64,000 nucleotides of DNA from Tetradesmus obliquus. Lineage: Eukaryota; Chlorophyta; Chlorophyceae; Sphaeropleales; Scenedesmaceae. The notes under the pieces were generated by a model, which saw only the letters and a program-made list of their open reading frames with translations, searched no databases and was not told the origin of the DNA. Shown here one piece after another: positions 59,642-64,000 of the stretch. The stretch lies in assembly GCA_030272155.1 (NCBI GenBank), contig CP126199.1, positions 4,204,501 to 4,268,500 on the forward strand, read 5' to 3'. Each line of letters begins with the position of its first letter. Position 1 is the first letter of the stretch. The translations under genes were made by a program, and so were the position numbers.

Positions 59642-60758
59642 TTACACTGCCACAGACAGCGCCAACCTGTTTGCATACAGAGCAACAGCACAAAGGCAAC
59701 ACAGCAGGCCAGCAGCCTCCGCCACCAGCAGCACCACCAGTGCCGCAACTTTGCTGCTGCGCAGGGCCCATGCCACGCCATCCACCAGTGCGGTGCCGAC
59801 TGGCGCACAGGCCAGCCCCACCGCCAGCTTCAGCGGCCGCGCTGCATGCGTCATTGCGTACGCGCCGGCGTAGAACACCAGGAACTTTGGCCACTGGCCG
59901 GCCTGCAGGCAGAGGTGGGAGCACAGCAGACACTGTCCTGTAACATAAAGGGCGAGCTAGCGACAAATGGGATGGAAAAAGGGGCGCGCTGCACCCTCCA
60001 CATGGAGATGCTGGCAACAGTTGCACCGCAACTTGCGGCGCAAGTACAACGCTGTTGCATGCTGGCGCTGTGGCACAGGTTCCTCATGACTAAGCTGGCT
60101 GCGGCAGCTGCGGCTAACTTATGAGGAGACAGCCCTATTTGATGACCTGATTGTTGTGTGTCGGCTTTCTGTCTGTCAGCAAAGTGCCTGCTGCACGCTG
60201 CTGCTGTGACAGCCACGTGCTCCTGTGCTTCGGAGGCGCAACCTGCTGTGTGCGCACCTGCAGCGGGGTGAACCCGGTTGTGCGCGTGAACAGTAGCCAG
60301 GCACTGGACAGCATGCCCACAGACAGCAGGTTGCTGCATGTGATGTAGCAGAGGAAGGCGCCAGGGCCATATTGCTGCAGCATGCCCTGCACCTTCTGCC
60401 ACCTGCCCTGTTTGCCCTGCTGCTGTTGCTGCTGCTGCTGCTCATCATGTTGACGACTGATACGGTCTTGAACATGGGTTTCCTGTAGATCTGTAGCTTC
60501 TGGCAACTGCCCCTGCTGCTGCTGCTGCTGCTGTTCTTGGCTGTTGCTGTGCCCCTGACCATAACTAGGGTTTGCTGCTGCAGCAGCCAAACCACCACCA
60601 CCACCCAGTCGTACATTATCTATGCTCACGGTTCTTCTCTGAATGTGCAAGTTCAGCTGGCTTGCTCTGCATCTACATACTGCGGAAGGCAACAGTAGTG
60701 TGCTGGCAGAAGGAGTGCCCCATCTCCTGCAGACTTGTTCAGCATGTCGACACCGCAT
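59642..60758 (-). CDS. DUF1279 (FAM210-type) membrane protein
   Basis: Two exons (60758-60258 and 59902-59642) join in phase to 253 residues. The leader is Arg/Ser/Cys-rich and may be an organelle-targeting peptide. A Gln-rich region from CAG repeats follows. The DUF1279 core starts near 130: LQQYGPGAFLCYITCSNLL, then KFLVFYAGAYAMTHAARPLKLAVGLACAPVGTAL split by the intron. A C-terminal hydrophobic segment around VAALVVLLVAEAAGLLCCL is a second or third membrane span. Relatives sit in mitochondrial or plastid membranes; the molecular role is not established. Confidence 0.75.
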
Positions 60759-61292
60759 GATCGGAGCAGGTGAAAGTAACCAATTGCTCGAAGCAACGAT
60801 GCGGTCGGTGAGACGGCCACTGGGCTCAGTGCGACTTGATCACAATTTACGGGAAGCAAGAGTGCGGTCGTCGAGATCGTAAAGAAAACAGGCTCAATGT
60901 CAGAATGCAGCTGTTTTACAGATAAATCCTCTAGGCTTGTGCTCGGCATTGCCAGCCCAATGGGGTTTGCCTCAACATGGCAACCGTACTAACAGCTTTA
61001 CAGCAATGCCTGCAGTGGCACATGCTACCAGAATGCATTGCATCACAGCACCCTCGCATGGCAGCACTACAGGCATCATTCAGCCAAACGTTTCCATCAC
61101 AAACCAGGGTCACCACCAGTCACTTTGCCTGCACTCACAACGCTCACACCCTCGGGGAGCAGGCTGCTCTCCCGCAGCAGCAGCAAACCCAGCCAGAAAA
61201 ACACATATACAGTCACAGCAGCGCCGCTGCTGCCATGATCACACACTACATGCATCACACCCTTACAGCCGCAGCTGCATTACGCTGCTGCC
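60759..61292. other. Spacer between DapDC 3' end and DUF1279 5' end
   Basis: No exon is seen. On the minus strand a TGTAA lies about 25 bases past the DapDC stop (61263-61267) and could serve as its polyadenylation signal. Confidence 0.45.

Positions 61293-64000
<2,708 letters not shown>

Overview
The window reads as nuclear DNA of a green alga (Chlorophyta). The genes are intron-rich with GT-AG introns, and exons were joined by hand with matching phases. The proteins carry long Gln/Ala/Ser tracts encoded by CAG/CTG repeats. The gene set is plant-like: a plastid-division ARC6-like protein, plant-type diaminopimelate decarboxylase, proteasome subunit RPN3, an LRR receptor-like protein and several putative transit peptides. 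The heavy CAG/CTG load recalls Scenedesmaceae/Selenastraceae genomes, but the genus is only a guess.

Layout. Bases 1-8.3 kb are a repeat block. A broken L1-type LINE on the minus strand (endonuclease and reverse transcriptase frames) is bounded by 450-bp inverted repeats and abuts a ~340-bp tandem satellite. The satellite and an older LINE-derived fragment are each interrupted by a short poly(A)-tailed, 5'-truncated copy of the LINE 3' end, with target-site duplications of 7 and 10 bp.

Bases 8.5-64 kb hold twelve genes. Minus strand: LON-domain protein (8.5-12.9), Pro/Gly/Met-rich protein of unknown role (16.1-18.9), small unknown gene lacking its 5' end (20.5-21.5), protein kinase (24.6-27.8), aldehyde dehydrogenase (36.7-42.3), ARC6-like protein (44.0-48.1), RPN3 (49.0-52.6), DUF1279 membrane protein (59.6-60.8) and diaminopimelate decarboxylase, cut by the right edge (61.3-64.0). 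Plus strand: 10-cysteine secreted protein (22.0-22.9), LRR receptor-like protein (29.8-33.4) and a second kinase (54.3-57.3).

The genes do not form a pathway; this is ordinary eukaryotic gene order with 0.5-3.2 kb spacers. Several products (LON, ARC6-like, DUF1279, DapDC) are plausibly plastid proteins, while the Cys-rich and LRR proteins look secreted or cell-surface. Extra structures are a 178-bp pogo/Tigger-type MITE in a DapDC intron, a 31-bp minisatellite, paired perfect palindromes, and homopolymer G runs just inside several 5' splice sites with C runs near some 3' splice sites. Exon coordinates come from reading splice signals and reading-frame continuity, not from transcripts.
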